Notes: generated by a model not told the origin, from the sequence alone. A DNA stretch of 64,000 bases from Ramlibacter aurantiacus (GCF_016722895.1 NZ_JAEQNA010000001.1:124001-188000); one strand, 5' to 3'. Positions 42,987 to 52,100 are shown, counted from the stretch's first letter. Translations and numbers: made by a program.

Positions 42987-43909
42987 CGGGTGGCCCGCAG
43001 GCGATCGATCAGGTGATCGAACAGGCCTGCCAGCGAGTCCGTTCCAGCTTCCTCGGTCACTGTCGAAGGCAGCTGCAGCACCGACTGCGGCCGCCCGAGC
43101 TGCTGGCCCAGCCACTGGGCCGGACGCGGGTCCTGGTACAGGGACACCACCACGGCGGCCGGGGGATTGGCGCGGGTGGCCTCCAGCACCCGCTGCAGGT
43201 GGCCGGGCGTGGGCGGCAGGCCGGGCTTGGGCTCGAGGTCGGCGACGGGCTCCACGCCGAGCCAGCGCCAGAAGTACGCGAAGGTGGTGTGCTGGGTGGC
43301 CACGCGCGCTCCGCGCAAGGAGGCTGCGCGGCGCTCCCAGTCGCCGATGCGGCCGCGCCAGGCCTGCGTGAAGGCGTCCAGCCGGGCGGAATAGTCGGCC
43401 CGCCGCGCCGGATCGGCCGCCTGCAGCTGGGCCGTCACCGCCTGCGCCACCGGCAGCAGGTTGCGCGGATCGAGGTGCAGGTGCGGGTTGCCTTCGGCAT
43501 GCACGTCGCCCTCGAAGGGCGTTCCCGGCGGCCGTGGGTCGATCAGCTTGACCTGCGCCGAGGCGTACACCATGCCCGGCGCACCGTCCTGCACGCGCGG
43601 GTTGCCGGCGCGCTGCTGCAGCGTGGGCAGCCAGGCCGCCTCCAGGCCGGCGCCGGTGCAGACCGCCAGGTCTGCATTGCGAAGCGCGGCGATCAGGCTC
43701 GGCCGGGCTTCGATGTGGTGCGGATCCTGGCGGGCATGGGTGGCGCTGCGTACCTGCGCCTGCGGCGCGAGCTCGCGCACCAGTGCCGCCCACTCGGCCT
43801 CGCAGGTGAAGACGGTCAGCGCCTGCGCGCCGGACGCGGCGGCCAGCAGCAACCCGCCCAGCGCCGCGTGCCAGCGGGCCGTGCGACGGTCAGAACGTGT
43901 GCGCGGCAT
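42983..43909 (-). CDS. Zinc/manganese-type ABC substrate-binding protein (ZnuA-like)
   Basis: 308 aa with a signal peptide (WHAALGGLLLAAASGAQA). Metal ligands of the cluster A-I family: His in DPHHIEARPS, HLHLDPRNLLP and ATQHTTFAYFWRWLG, plus a late acidic region. The His-rich outer-membrane protein upstream favours zinc. The start at 43909 overlaps that upstream gene by 20 bases. Confidence 0.88.
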   Translation of the reverse strand: MPRTRSDRRTARWHAALGGLLLAAASGAQALTVFTCEAEWAALVRELAPQAQVRSATHARQDPHHIEARPSLIAALRNADLAVCTGAGLEAAWLPTLQQRAGNPRVQDGAPGMVYASAQVKLIDPRPPGTPFEGDVHAEGNPHLHLDPRNLLPVAQAVTAQLQAADPARRADYSARLDAFTQAWRGRIGDWERRAASLRGARVATQHTTFAYFWRWLGVEPVADLEPKPGLPPTPGHLQRVLEATRANPPAAVVVSLYQDPRPAQWLGQQLGRPQSVLQLPSTVTEEAGTDSLAGLFDHLIDRLRATR

Positions 43910-45044
43910 GGGCCCCCCAGTTCAGGATGTATTGCAGTTGCACGGCGCGCGCGGCGCCCTCGAAACCACCGCGATCGCGCTGGTCCGTCAGCTGCAGCCG
44001 CAGCACCTGCGCGTGCGTGGGCCGGTAGGCCAGCATCACGGCGTTCTCACGCAGCTTGCCGTCGTCCGCGTGGTCGTCGTGGGCCATGCGCGCCTTCAGC
44101 ACACTGGTGCGCGCGCCCACCTCCCAGGCCGGGGCGAAGCGCCACACCGCGCTCAGGTAATCGCCCACGTGGCGCCCACCCGCGGCCGGGCCCGCCAGGC
44201 CGCGCACGACGGCGCGTTCGTAGGCCACGCGCACCTGCTGGCGGGCGTTGTTGCCGCCGGGCGCCCACTTCCAGGCGATGTCGCCCAGCCACATGCGCCG
44301 GCCGCTGAAGCTGGCGCCGTGGGCGTGGGCTGCGTGATCGTCCAGCTCGTGCTCGCCGTCCTCGCCTTCGTGTTCGCCCTCGTGCGCTTCTGCGGCCGCC
44401 TGGCGCCGGTTGTTCAGGAAGGACAGCCCCGCCTGCCAGCTCTGGCTGGCGCCCAGGTCGCCGCCCAGCCGGGCCGACAGCACGGCGGCGCCGGCACGCG
44501 GGCCGGGCTCGTCGACCAGGCCACGGCCGCGGAACAGCTCGGCGCCCAGGCGCAGGTACAGGTCGGTGGGCGCCACCCAGTTCAGGCGCAGGCCGTCGTC
44601 CACCCAGTGGCGTCCGAAGAAGGCGCGGTGCGACAGCGGCCGCTGCACGAAGTCGTCGGCGTGCGGGTGCTGCTCGTTGAGGTAGCCGATCTGGGAGGCG
44701 AAGCGGCCGGCGCGCAGCTGCAGGCCGGCGGGCAGCGTGCGGGTTTCGGCGAAGGCTTCTTCGAGGTCGAATTCGAGGCGGCGGTCGTCGCTGTGGGCGG
44801 CGGCCGTGACGCGGCCCTGCAGGTGGCGGCCCAGCGGACCGGAGGCGGTGAGGTCACTGTGACCCAGGCCCAGGCCCTTGTCGTGGGTGCCCAGGGCCAG
44901 TTCGCGGGAGGCGGCCTGCACATCGAGCACAGCGCCGAACTGCCAGCCGCCGGGGGCGGTCTGTGCGTGCAGGCCCGCAGCGGCCGTGGCCAGGACGAGG
45001 GGAACAAGGGTGCGGCGCAACGCGCACGCGGAATCGAAACGCAT
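43890..45044 (-). CDS. Outer-membrane beta-barrel protein with His/Glu-rich loop
   Basis: 384 aa with signal peptide (LVPLVLATAAAGLHAQ). The chain alternates amphipathic beta strands and ends near AVQLQYILNWGAHAAHTF with a terminal Phe, typical of outer-membrane barrels. Residues ~210-235 form a loop rich in His and Glu (AHEGEHEGEDGEHELDDHAA) that could bind zinc. No TonB plug is seen, so it is porin-like, not a TonB receptor. Overlaps the ZnuA-like gene; I infer metal uptake across the outer membrane. Confidence 0.78.
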   Translation of the reverse strand: MRFDSACALRRTLVPLVLATAAAGLHAQTAPGGWQFGAVLDVQAASRELALGTHDKGLGLGHSDLTASGPLGRHLQGRVTAAAHSDDRRLEFDLEEAFAETRTLPAGLQLRAGRFASQIGYLNEQHPHADDFVQRPLSHRAFFGRHWVDDGLRLNWVAPTDLYLRLGAELFRGRGLVDEPGPRAGAAVLSARLGGDLGASQSWQAGLSFLNNRRQAAAEAHEGEHEGEDGEHELDDHAAHAHGASFSGRRMWLGDIAWKWAPGGNNARQQVRVAYERAVVRGLAGPAAGGRHVGDYLSAVWRFAPAWEVGARTSVLKARMAHDDHADDGKLRENAVMLAYRPTHAQVLRLQLTDQRDRGGFEGAARAVQLQYILNWGAHAAHTF

Positions 45045-45126
45045 GAAAACTCTCGCTGATCTGAAAAGAAGGAAACAGGGATCGGCCGCGCACGCAGCGC
45101 TGCGCAGATCCGTCAAGGCATGAAGA

Positions 45127-45483
45127 TCAGCGAGAAACCGGAGGACCGCGCGCGTCGAACAGCGCGACGTGGCGGGCCACACAGGCCGGGTGCGAGAACA
45201 CGGCCAGCCAGGGGATCGGGCCGGCGGAGACGAAAACCGTGGCCGAGGTCGTGGGTTGCCCGGGCGCCAACGCGTCGTAAAGCAGGCAGGCCGGATCGCC
45301 GGCCGCATGCCCGGCAAAGACGTTCGCGTGCGGGTCGGACGCCGTAGCCGCCGCCGTGGCATGGGGGTTGTGGCGCGTGCGGTGCGCCAGGCCCAGCCAC
45401 TGCGCACACAGCAGCCCGAGGATCAGCAGCCCGATGAGCTGGACCTCACGGAGCGTGCGGCGGTGACGGGTGGCGAACGGCAT
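45127..45483 (-). CDS. Small DUF2946-like membrane or secreted protein
   Basis: 118 aa from ATG 45483. One N-terminal hydrophobic helix (LIGLLILGLLCAQWLGLAHR) is followed by His-rich segments and GDPACLLYDALAPGQ, the conserved Cys region of DUF2946-type proteins, which often sit with metal uptake or TonB genes. It lies 82 bases before the outer-membrane protein gene on the same strand and is probably the first gene of the metal set. Confidence 0.65.
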   Translation of the reverse strand: MPFATRHRRTLREVQLIGLLILGLLCAQWLGLAHRTRHNPHATAAATASDPHANVFAGHAAGDPACLLYDALAPGQPTTSATVFVSAGPIPWLAVFSHPACVARHVALFDARGPPVSR

Positions 45484-45533
45484 GGGCGGGCGATGATGGC
45501 ATACCGCACCCCGCCGGCTCCAAGGTGTGTTCG

Positions 45534-46997
45534 TCAGCGCGCCAACTCCTCCAGCACCCCAGGCTCGAAGTGCCGCTCGATGTAGTCCGCCAATCCGTCG
45601 AACACCGAATCCAGCGTCCTCACCGCGCTCCCGAACAAGGCCCGCAGGACTGCCGCGTCTTCGAACAAGCCGTGCAGGTACACCCCCAGCACGTTGCCGC
45701 CCCGGTTCTGCCAAGCCAATCCCGCGGCCACCTCCCGCGCCACGTCGCCAGCCGCCGCCATGGCGGGGTGCTGCACGGTGAGGCCATGGTGGATTTCATA
45801 ACCATTCACCTCCAGCCCCGACAGCGCGGCCCAGGGGCCGACGATCTCGCCCAGGCGCAGCCGCGCGAGGCGTACCGTCTTGTCTTGCTCGAACTGCGTG
45901 ACCAGCGGCAACAGCCCCAGCCCCGGCCCGTTTCCGTCGATGCCGTGCGGATCGAGCAGCGCCTCGCCCAGCATCTGCAGTCCACCGCAGATGCCCAGCA
46001 CCATTCCGCCCTTGGCCGCATGCGTGGCAACCGCTCGGTCCAGGCCCTGGCCGCGCAGCCAGGCCAGGTCGGCGCTGGTCTGCTTGGAGCCGGGCAACAC
46101 GATCCAGTCGGCGCCCGCGCAATCCGCGGGCGTGCGGGCCCAGACCAGGCGCAGGCCCGGCACGTTCTTCAGCGGCTGGAATTCGTCGAGGTTGCCGATG
46201 CGCGGATAGGCGACGACGGCGACGGTCTGGCGCACCGCGCCGTTCGCGCGGCTGCGGTCGTCGAACACGCCGTCCTCCTCGGGCAGGCCGTGCTGCCACC
46301 ACATGGGTAGCAGGGCCACCGTGGGTATGCCGGTCATCTGCCGCAGCAGCTCCGGCGCCGGCGCCAGCAGGGCGGCGTCGCCACGAAAGCGGTTCAGCAC
46401 GAAGCCACGGATCAAGGCTCGCTCGGCCTCCGGCAGCAGGGCCCAGGTGCCATACAGGTGAGCGAAGGCGCCGCCGCGGTCGATGTCGGTAACCAGCAGG
46501 CAGGCGGCCTGCGCATGGCGCGCAACGCGCAGGTTGACGATGTCGCTGGCCTGCAGGTTGATCTCGGCGGGCGAGCCTGCGCCTTCGATCACGACCAGGT
46601 CATGCGTGGCGCGCAGGGAATCGAGCGCATCGCGCACCACCGGCCACACGCGTTCGCTGCGTTCGCGCCAGGGCGTGGCGCCCAGCGCAGCGTCCACCTG
46701 CCCCATCAGGACCACCTGGCTGCGGGTGTCGGCCTCGGGCTTGAGCAGCACCGGGTTCATGGCAACGCTCGGCGGGGTGCGTGCCGCCAGTGCCTGGAAG
46801 TACTGCGCGCTGCCGATCTCGCCCCAGCCGCCGTCAAGGCCAGGAACCACCCGCGCGTTATTGCTCATGTTCTGGGCCTTGAAGGGCGCCACGCGCAGGC
46901 CCTGGCGCGCGTAGTGGCGGCACAGGGCCGTGGCCAGCCAGCTCTTGCCGGCGCCGCTGCTGGTGCCCAGGACCATCACGCAGCGTGCGGCGGTCAC
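45534..46997 (-). CDS. cobQ: Cobyric acid synthase
   Basis: 487 aa from GTG 46997. It amidates adenosylcobyrinic acid a,c-diamide at four positions in cobalamin synthesis. The N-domain has the P-loop variant GTSSGAGKSWLATAL and a BioD-like fold; the C-domain is a glutamine amidotransferase with nucleophile Cys in GMVLGICGGLQMLGEAL and His in YLHGLFED. A longer frame reaches into the tandem repeats upstream, but that part is not protein-like. It is on the same strand as btuFCD, 293 bases downstream of btuD, separated by the repeat array. Confidence 0.93.
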   Translation of the reverse strand: MTAARCVMVLGTSSGAGKSWLATALCRHYARQGLRVAPFKAQNMSNNARVVPGLDGGWGEIGSAQYFQALAARTPPSVAMNPVLLKPEADTRSQVVLMGQVDAALGATPWRERSERVWPVVRDALDSLRATHDLVVIEGAGSPAEINLQASDIVNLRVARHAQAACLLVTDIDRGGAFAHLYGTWALLPEAERALIRGFVLNRFRGDAALLAPAPELLRQMTGIPTVALLPMWWQHGLPEEDGVFDDRSRANGAVRQTVAVVAYPRIGNLDEFQPLKNVPGLRLVWARTPADCAGADWIVLPGSKQTSADLAWLRGQGLDRAVATHAAKGGMVLGICGGLQMLGEALLDPHGIDGNGPGLGLLPLVTQFEQDKTVRLARLRLGEIVGPWAALSGLEVNGYEIHHGLTVQHPAMAAAGDVAREVAAGLAWQNRGGNVLGVYLHGLFEDAAVLRALFGSAVRTLDSVFDGLADYIERHFEPGVLEELAR

Positions 46998-47006
46998 TGG
47001 GAACGT

Positions 47007-47288
47007 CCCCCAGGCTTGCCCGCTGCGCGGGCTGCTCCTCCCCCCTGCGCGAGCGGAGGGGGCTGAGCGCCTTCGGGCGGCCGGGCGGCGAGCACTGGAA
47101 TGCCTCCCCCAGGCTTGCCCGCTGCGCGGGCTGCTCCTCCCCCCTCCGCGAGCGGAGGGGGCTGAGCGCCTTCGGGCGGCCGGGCGGCGAGCACTGGAAT
47201 GCCTCCCCCAGGCTTGCCCGCTGCGCGGGCTGCTCCTCCCCCCTGCGCGAGCGGAGGGGGCTGAGCGCCTTCGGGCGGCCGGGCGGCG
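47007..47288 (-). repeat. Tandem 99-bp hairpin-rich repeat, three units
   Basis: Units start at plus-strand positions 47007, 47106 and 47205. An 84-base core (CCCCCAGGCTTGCCCGCTGC ... CGGGCGGCG) is separated by a 15-base spacer. The three cores are the same except for one base (TCCGCG versus TGCGCG in unit 2). Each core holds hairpins GCCCGCTGCGCGGGC and CCCCCTCCGCTCGCGCAGGGGG. On the minus strand the btuD stop itself joins a stem (TGAGCGCC...GGCGCTCA). The array fills the btuD-cobQ gap. Confidence 0.9.
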
Positions 47289-47289
47289 C

Positions 47290-48057
47290 TCATCGCGGCA
47301 GCGCCACCCAGCGCCCGTCCAGTTGCCGCACCTCGATGCGTCTTTCAAACACGCCTTCCAGGGCGCGGTGCGTGGCCGGGTCGGCGGCGCCGCCGGCATG
47401 CCGCACGTGGCCTGCGTCGAGCACCACCACGTCGTCGGCCAGCAAGGCCACCGTGATCTCGTGCAGCACGCTCACGACGGTGCGGCCCTCGGCCACCAGC
47501 TGGCGCACCAGCGCGATCCAGTCGGCCTGGTGCGGCGGATCGAGGTTGGCCAGGGGTTCGTCCATCAGCATGAGGTCGGCTTCCACGGCCAACAGGCGTG
47601 CCAGCAGCACGCGCTGGCGCTCGCCGCCCGACAACCGGCCGAAGGCGCGGTCGCGCCAGGCCCAGGCACCGGTGGCACGCAGCGCGCGTTCAACGGCGGC
47701 GTGGTCGGCCGGGCCGGGCGGCGCCAGCCAGCCCTGGTGCGGCAGGCGCCCCAGCAGCGCGACGTCGAGCACGGTGAGGTCGTCGGCACCGGACGCCCCT
47801 GCCCCGCCCTGCGCCAGCCAGGCCACGGCGCGAGCCCGCTCCCGCGCCGTCATGGCACCGAGCGCGCGACCTTGCAGCCGCACCTGCCCGGGATGCGGCA
47901 GCAAGCCGGCGCAGGCCTTGAGCAAGGTGGACTTGCCGGCGCCGTTGGGGCCGACGATGGCGGTCCACCGCGCGGGCGCCAGCTTGAGGTCCAGCCCGTG
48001 CAGGACCTCGCGCGACCCCAGTCGCACCCGCAGGCCTTGCACGCTGAGCGCCGTCAT
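47290..48057 (-). CDS. btuD: Cobalamin-type ABC transporter ATP-binding protein (BtuD-like)
   Basis: 255 aa. Walker A GPNGAGKSTLL, signature LSGGERQRVLLARLL, Walker B ADLMLMDEPLANLD and switch His in VSVLHEITVAL. It belongs to the FecE/BtuD group. The ATG overlaps the btuC stop by four bases. The riboswitch-controlled btuB upstream makes cobalamin the likely cargo. Confidence 0.9.
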   Translation of the reverse strand: MTALSVQGLRVRLGSREVLHGLDLKLAPARWTAIVGPNGAGKSTLLKACAGLLPHPGQVRLQGRALGAMTARERARAVAWLAQGGAGASGADDLTVLDVALLGRLPHQGWLAPPGPADHAAVERALRATGAWAWRDRAFGRLSGGERQRVLLARLLAVEADLMLMDEPLANLDPPHQADWIALVRQLVAEGRTVVSVLHEITVALLADDVVVLDAGHVRHAGGAADPATHRALEGVFERRIEVRQLDGRWVALPR

Positions 48058-49085
48058 TCGTCCCCCCGCCGCCGCATGAGCCACAGCAGGTAGCCGCCGC
48101 CCAGCAAGGCGGTGACCACGCCCACCGGCAACTCCTGCGGCGCGAGCAGTCCGCGCGCCACGATGTCGGCCAGCAGCAGCAGCACCCCGCCCATCAGGCT
48201 GGACAGCAGCAGCAAGGGCGCGTGCCGCGTCTTGAGCACGGCACGCACCAGGTGGGGCGCCGCCAGCCCGACGAAGGCGATCAGCCCTGCCTGCGCGACG
48301 GCCGCGCCGGTGGCCAGCGCGATCACGGCCACCATCACCGCGCGCACGGGTGCCATGGGCAGGCCCAGGCTGAGCGCCGTGGCCTCGCCCAAGGCCAGGC
48401 CGTCCAGGGCTCGGGAGAGCGCAAGCGCAGGGACCAGGCACGCGAGGCCCACGCCCAGCATCAGCACGGCCGACGTCCAGCCCAGGAAGGCCGTCGACCC
48501 CAGCATGAAGGCCTGCATGGCTTGCAGGATCTGCGGCGTGGTGAGCATGACCAGCGAGGTGAGCGAGCCCAGCACCACCCCCACCACCACGCCGGCCAGC
48601 AGCAGCCGCAGCGTGTGTTGCACCCCCCGCGCCAGGGTGAGCGTGAGCGCCACCGCCAGCACGGCACCCAGGAAGGCGGCGCCGGTCAGGCCGAGCCGCA
48701 CGATCCATTCGGCCGCGAACGGCGACACGCCCATGGCCGCCAAGGCCAACGCCACGCCCAGCGACGCGCCCGACGCGCTGCCGAGCAGGAAGGGATCGGC
48801 CAGGGGGTTGCGGAACAGCCCCTGTGCCACCGCCCCTGCAAGCCCCAGCAACCCGCCGGCCGCGAAAGCGCCCGCGGTGCGCGGGGCCCGGATGTCCCAG
48901 ACGATCTGCGAGGCGACGGGGTCGGCGAGCATGCGCCAGACCGGCTCGATGCCGGCGCTGCCCACGCCCAGGCTCAGGATGGCCAGCACGCCGCCGACCA
49001 GCAACAGGGCCGCGGCCAGGGCCAGCGGCCCCGCGATGCGCAGGCCAGCCGTGCCGGCGGGTGCGAAGCGGCCGGCAAGCTTCAT
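48054..49085 (-). CDS. btuC: Cobalamin-type ABC permease (BtuC-like)
   Basis: 343-aa FecCD-family permease with about ten hydrophobic helices. Signatures: WDIRAPRTAGAFAAGGLLGLAGAVAQGLFRNPLADP near the start, and GLIAFVGLAAPHLVRAVL later. It overlaps btuF before and btuD after by four bases each. Confidence 0.92.
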   Translation of the reverse strand: MKLAGRFAPAGTAGLRIAGPLALAAALLLVGGVLAILSLGVGSAGIEPVWRMLADPVASQIVWDIRAPRTAGAFAAGGLLGLAGAVAQGLFRNPLADPFLLGSASGASLGVALALAAMGVSPFAAEWIVRLGLTGAAFLGAVLAVALTLTLARGVQHTLRLLLAGVVVGVVLGSLTSLVMLTTPQILQAMQAFMLGSTAFLGWTSAVLMLGVGLACLVPALALSRALDGLALGEATALSLGLPMAPVRAVMVAVIALATGAAVAQAGLIAFVGLAAPHLVRAVLKTRHAPLLLLSSLMGGVLLLLADIVARGLLAPQELPVGVVTALLGGGYLLWLMRRRGDE

Positions 49086-49990
49086 GGCGCCTTCTCCGCC
49101 AGGCATTGCGCCATCAGCCGCGCCGCTTCGGCCATGCGGGGGCCGGCGCGCACCAGCACGTCGCCCTCCTCCGGGCTGAAGACGCAGACCCGCTGCTCGC
49201 GCAGCGCGCGCAACCCCGACCAACCCGGTCGCTGCGCCAGGGCGGGCACGTGCCGGTCGCTGACCATGATCACGTCGGGATCGGCGCGCACCACGAACTC
49301 GGGGTTGAGCTGCGGAAACGGACCCAGCCCGGTCGGCACGACGTTGCCGGCGCCCAGCCGCGCCAGCGTCTCTCCGATGAACGAGCCGGGCGCCGCGGCG
49401 TGCGGTGCGCGGCTCACCTCGAAATACACGCGGGCCCCGCGCGCGCGGGCCGGCAGCGACTGCGCCGCGGCGTTCATCGCCGCATCGATCTGCTGCCAGG
49501 TACGCAGCGCCCGCTGCTCGCCCGCGCCGGTGAGCCGGGCCAGCAGCAGCAGCACGCGCCGCACGTCCGCATGGTTCTTGGGCTCCAGCGCGACCACCTT
49601 CAGGCCCAGGCTCTCCAGCCGCTGCACGGCACGTGCGGACGGCGCGATCAGCACCACGTCGGGCCGCAACGCGACGACGGCCTCGAGGTCGGGATCGAGC
49701 CCGCCGCCCAGCCGGGGCAGCGGCGCGAGCGAAGGCGGCCAGTTGGAGTAGCGGTCCAGGCCGACCAGGCGGTCGCAGTGGCCCAGGGCGCACACGCTTT
49801 CGGTGAGGGACGGCAGTAGCGAGACGATGCGTACCGGCGGCGCCTGCCAGCGCCGGGTGGCGCCCCGGTCGTCGGTCAATTCCACCGGCGCGGCCCGCGC
49901 GGTGCCCAGGGCCATGCAGGCCAGCAGCAGCCAGCCCCGGGCCAGCCGCGCCCACCATCCCTTGCCTTGCAAGCCGCTCATGCCGGTCAT
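49082..49990 (-). CDS. btuF: Periplasmic cobalamin-binding protein (BtuF-like)
   Basis: 302 aa with signal peptide (WLLLACMALGTARA). RIVSLLPSLTESVCALG and RLVGLDRYSNWP are typical of BtuF-type helical-backbone binding proteins. It starts 16 bases after the btuB stop. Confidence 0.9.
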   Translation of the reverse strand: MTGMSGLQGKGWWARLARGWLLLACMALGTARAAPVELTDDRGATRRWQAPPVRIVSLLPSLTESVCALGHCDRLVGLDRYSNWPPSLAPLPRLGGGLDPDLEAVVALRPDVVLIAPSARAVQRLESLGLKVVALEPKNHADVRRVLLLLARLTGAGEQRALRTWQQIDAAMNAAAQSLPARARGARVYFEVSRAPHAAAPGSFIGETLARLGAGNVVPTGLGPFPQLNPEFVVRADPDVIMVSDRHVPALAQRPGWSGLRALREQRVCVFSPEEGDVLVRAGPRMAEAARLMAQCLAEKAP

Positions 49991-50006
49991 TCTGCGGGGA
50001 CGGCGC

Positions 50007-51836
50007 CTACTTCGGTTCCCACTGCAGCGCCACCTGCGCCATGCGCCCGGGCATGCGGTAGCCCAGCGCGGTCTGCCAGTCCTTGCCGGCGACGTTGTCG
50101 ATGCGGGCCAGCAGGCGCCAATCGCGCCCGATCGCCGTCGAGGCGTGCAGGTTCAACAGGCCGTAGCCCGGCAGGCGCTGGGTGTTCGCGGCGTTGTTGA
50201 AGCGGTCGTCCACCAGCTGCAGCTCGGCACCGGTGGTCCACCCGGCGACGCGGGTGTCGGCGGCCAGCGTGGCGAAGCGGCGGGCGCGGCGTGGCAGCTG
50301 GTTGCCGGTGGCGAGGTCGCGCGGATCCTGCAGGTCGAACGAGGCGCTGAGGTTGACGCTCCCCAGGCGATGGCCGGCGGCCAAGGTCAGGCCTTCCAGC
50401 TCGGCTTGCCCGGTGTTGGCGTAGCAGCCGAAGGCGCTGGCCGTGGGCGGGCAGTTGCCGGGGCCGCTGAGAAAGTTGATCAGCTCGCGCACCCGGCTGC
50501 GGTAGGCCACCGCGCTGAAGCTGGTGCCGGCGCTGGCATAGCGCAGCCCGATCTCGCGGTTCTGCGCCCGCTCGGGACGCAGCGTGGGCAGGCCATAGAT
50601 GCTGAAGCGCTGGAACAGCGTGGGCGCCCGGAAGGCCGTGCCGGCCGAGGCGGTGATGCGCCAGTCGGGGCGGAACTCGAAGCCATAGGCCAGGCTGCCG
50701 GTGGACTGGCCGCCGAACTCGCTGTCATCGTCATGGCGCGCGTTGAGTTGCACCGTGTGTGCGCCCTGCCTCAGGCCCCAGCCCAGCGCCAGGGCGTTCT
50801 GGAATCGATCGGTCACCGCGGGGCTGGTGCTGGCGTTGTCCAGGCGGTCCTCGCGCCGCTCCAGGTCGATGTTGAAGCGGTGCGCGCCCAGGCGCCATTC
50901 GTTCTGCAGCAGGTAGCTGGTGACGCGCGTTTCGGTGACGTAAGGCGATGGCGTGGTTTCGTAGCGTTCGGTGCCGCGACTGAGCGCCAGCCGCGTGCTG
51001 TAGCGGTCGGACCAGCGCGCCGACCACGCCGCGCCCAGCGTGCGCAGGTGCTGCAGGGCGTGGTCGTCGAATCCCGGCATGAATCCGTCGAACTGCGCGT
51101 CGAGCCTGCTGGCCAGCGCGGTGAGCTCCACGCGGTGCGCATCGTCCAGCCGCCAGCCCAGGCTGCCGGAGGCGGAGCGGCGGCGATAACCGTCTTCGTC
51201 GGGGTTGCCGGTGACCTGCGAGTCGAAGCCGTCGCTGCGCTCGCCGGCCAGCCCGAGCGAATAGTCGATGGCGCCGCTGCGGCCCCGCACCGACGCCTCG
51301 GCCCGGCGCGTGTCGTTGCTGCCGATGCCCACCAGCACGGTCGGCGTGGGCGGTCCCTCGCCACGGCGCGTGAAGATCTGCACCACGCCGGCCATGGCGT
51401 CGGAGCCGTACACGGCGGCGGCCGGGCCGCGCACGATCTCGATGCGGTCGATCTGCGACAGCGGGATCGCACTCCAGCTGAAGCCGCCGGTGGCCTGCGA
51501 GTCCACGCGCACGCCGTCGATGAAGACAGGGGTGAAGCGGTTCTCGGCGCCGCGCACGAACAGGCTGGTGGTGCCGGCCGGTCCGCCGTTGCGCGACATC
51601 GCGATGCCGGGCTGGCGCACCAGCAGGTCGGCCAGCCCGGTGGCGCCGCTGCGCTCGATGGCGGCGCGGTCGATCAGCGTCACGTCGGCCAGCACGTCGG
51701 TCAGCGGCTGCTGCACGCGCGTGGCCGTCACGACGATCGGATCGAGGGTGGATGGGGAGGCGGGTTGCGCAAGAGCCGCACTGGGCGCGACCAGGGAGAG
51801 CGCCAACAGGCGCGAAGGGGACGGACGAAACGTCAT
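50007..51836 (-). CDS. btuB: TonB-dependent cobalamin receptor
   Basis: 609 aa from ATG 51836 with signal peptide (LLALSLVAPSAALAQ) and TonB box DPIVVTATR. The plug domain (~40-160) has GLADLLVRQPGIAMSRNGG and IEIVRGPAAAVYGSDAMAGV; the rest is a 22-strand-type barrel. A cobalamin riboswitch lies directly upstream, which supports vitamin B12 as substrate. Confidence 0.93.
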   Translation of the reverse strand: MTFRPSPSRLLALSLVAPSAALAQPASPSTLDPIVVTATRVQQPLTDVLADVTLIDRAAIERSGATGLADLLVRQPGIAMSRNGGPAGTTSLFVRGAENRFTPVFIDGVRVDSQATGGFSWSAIPLSQIDRIEIVRGPAAAVYGSDAMAGVVQIFTRRGEGPPTPTVLVGIGSNDTRRAEASVRGRSGAIDYSLGLAGERSDGFDSQVTGNPDEDGYRRRSASGSLGWRLDDAHRVELTALASRLDAQFDGFMPGFDDHALQHLRTLGAAWSARWSDRYSTRLALSRGTERYETTPSPYVTETRVTSYLLQNEWRLGAHRFNIDLERREDRLDNASTSPAVTDRFQNALALGWGLRQGAHTVQLNARHDDDSEFGGQSTGSLAYGFEFRPDWRITASAGTAFRAPTLFQRFSIYGLPTLRPERAQNREIGLRYASAGTSFSAVAYRSRVRELINFLSGPGNCPPTASAFGCYANTGQAELEGLTLAAGHRLGSVNLSASFDLQDPRDLATGNQLPRRARRFATLAADTRVAGWTTGAELQLVDDRFNNAANTQRLPGYGLLNLHASTAIGRDWRLLARIDNVAGKDWQTALGYRMPGRMAQVALQWEPK

Positions 51837-51917
51837 GGAATCAACACAAGCAGGATGCCGGCACCGCCTTCCCCGACGGTGCATGGGCGACCGGCGCCGC
51901 CCAAGGGCGCGCGCCAC

Positions 51918-52100
51918 GCTGTTGGCCGGTATCCGGGCTGGCAGAGCGGCTTGCGGCGCCTTCCCGGATGCGGGTGCATCCAGTGGCGGTGTGCCGTCAA
52001 GTGATCGCCCGTGTGAACGATCCGTCTGCTTACCGTTGCGGGGGCAGCGCAGGTTAGGTCGGCTTGTGAGCCTTCCCTCCTGCTTCCCGTTGAACTGCGG
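51918..52100 (-). promoter_or_regulatory. Cobalamin (AdoCbl) riboswitch upstream of btuB
   Basis: On the minus strand in order: GGGAAGCAGGAGGGAAGG, CTGCGCTGCCCCCGCAACGG followed by TAAGC (52035-52048 region), GCCACTGG (51980-51987), CATCCGGGAAGG, and the B12 box AGCCCGGATACCGGCC (51924-51939). These are the conserved blocks of the cobalamin riboswitch in the right order. It ends about 80 bases before the btuB ATG and would lower btuB-cobQ expression when cobalamin is plentiful. In the remaining bases of this gap (51837-51917, 52101-52161) I see nothing else. Confidence 0.93.

Noticed and set aside
47007..47288. CRISPR array
   Set aside because: Only three units with the same 15-base spacer each time; real arrays have unique spacers of about 30 bases.
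46994..47293. 99-aa minus-strand frame with a perfect 33-residue repeat between btuD and cobQ
   Set aside because: The DNA unit is 99 bases, so any frame repeats in step; the array is intergenic, hairpin-rich and its frame has no ribosome binding site of its own. Treated as a DNA/RNA repeat.
46998..47399. N-terminal extension of cobQ through the tandem repeats
   Set aside because: CobQ homology starts at GTG 46997 and the extension is translated repeat.
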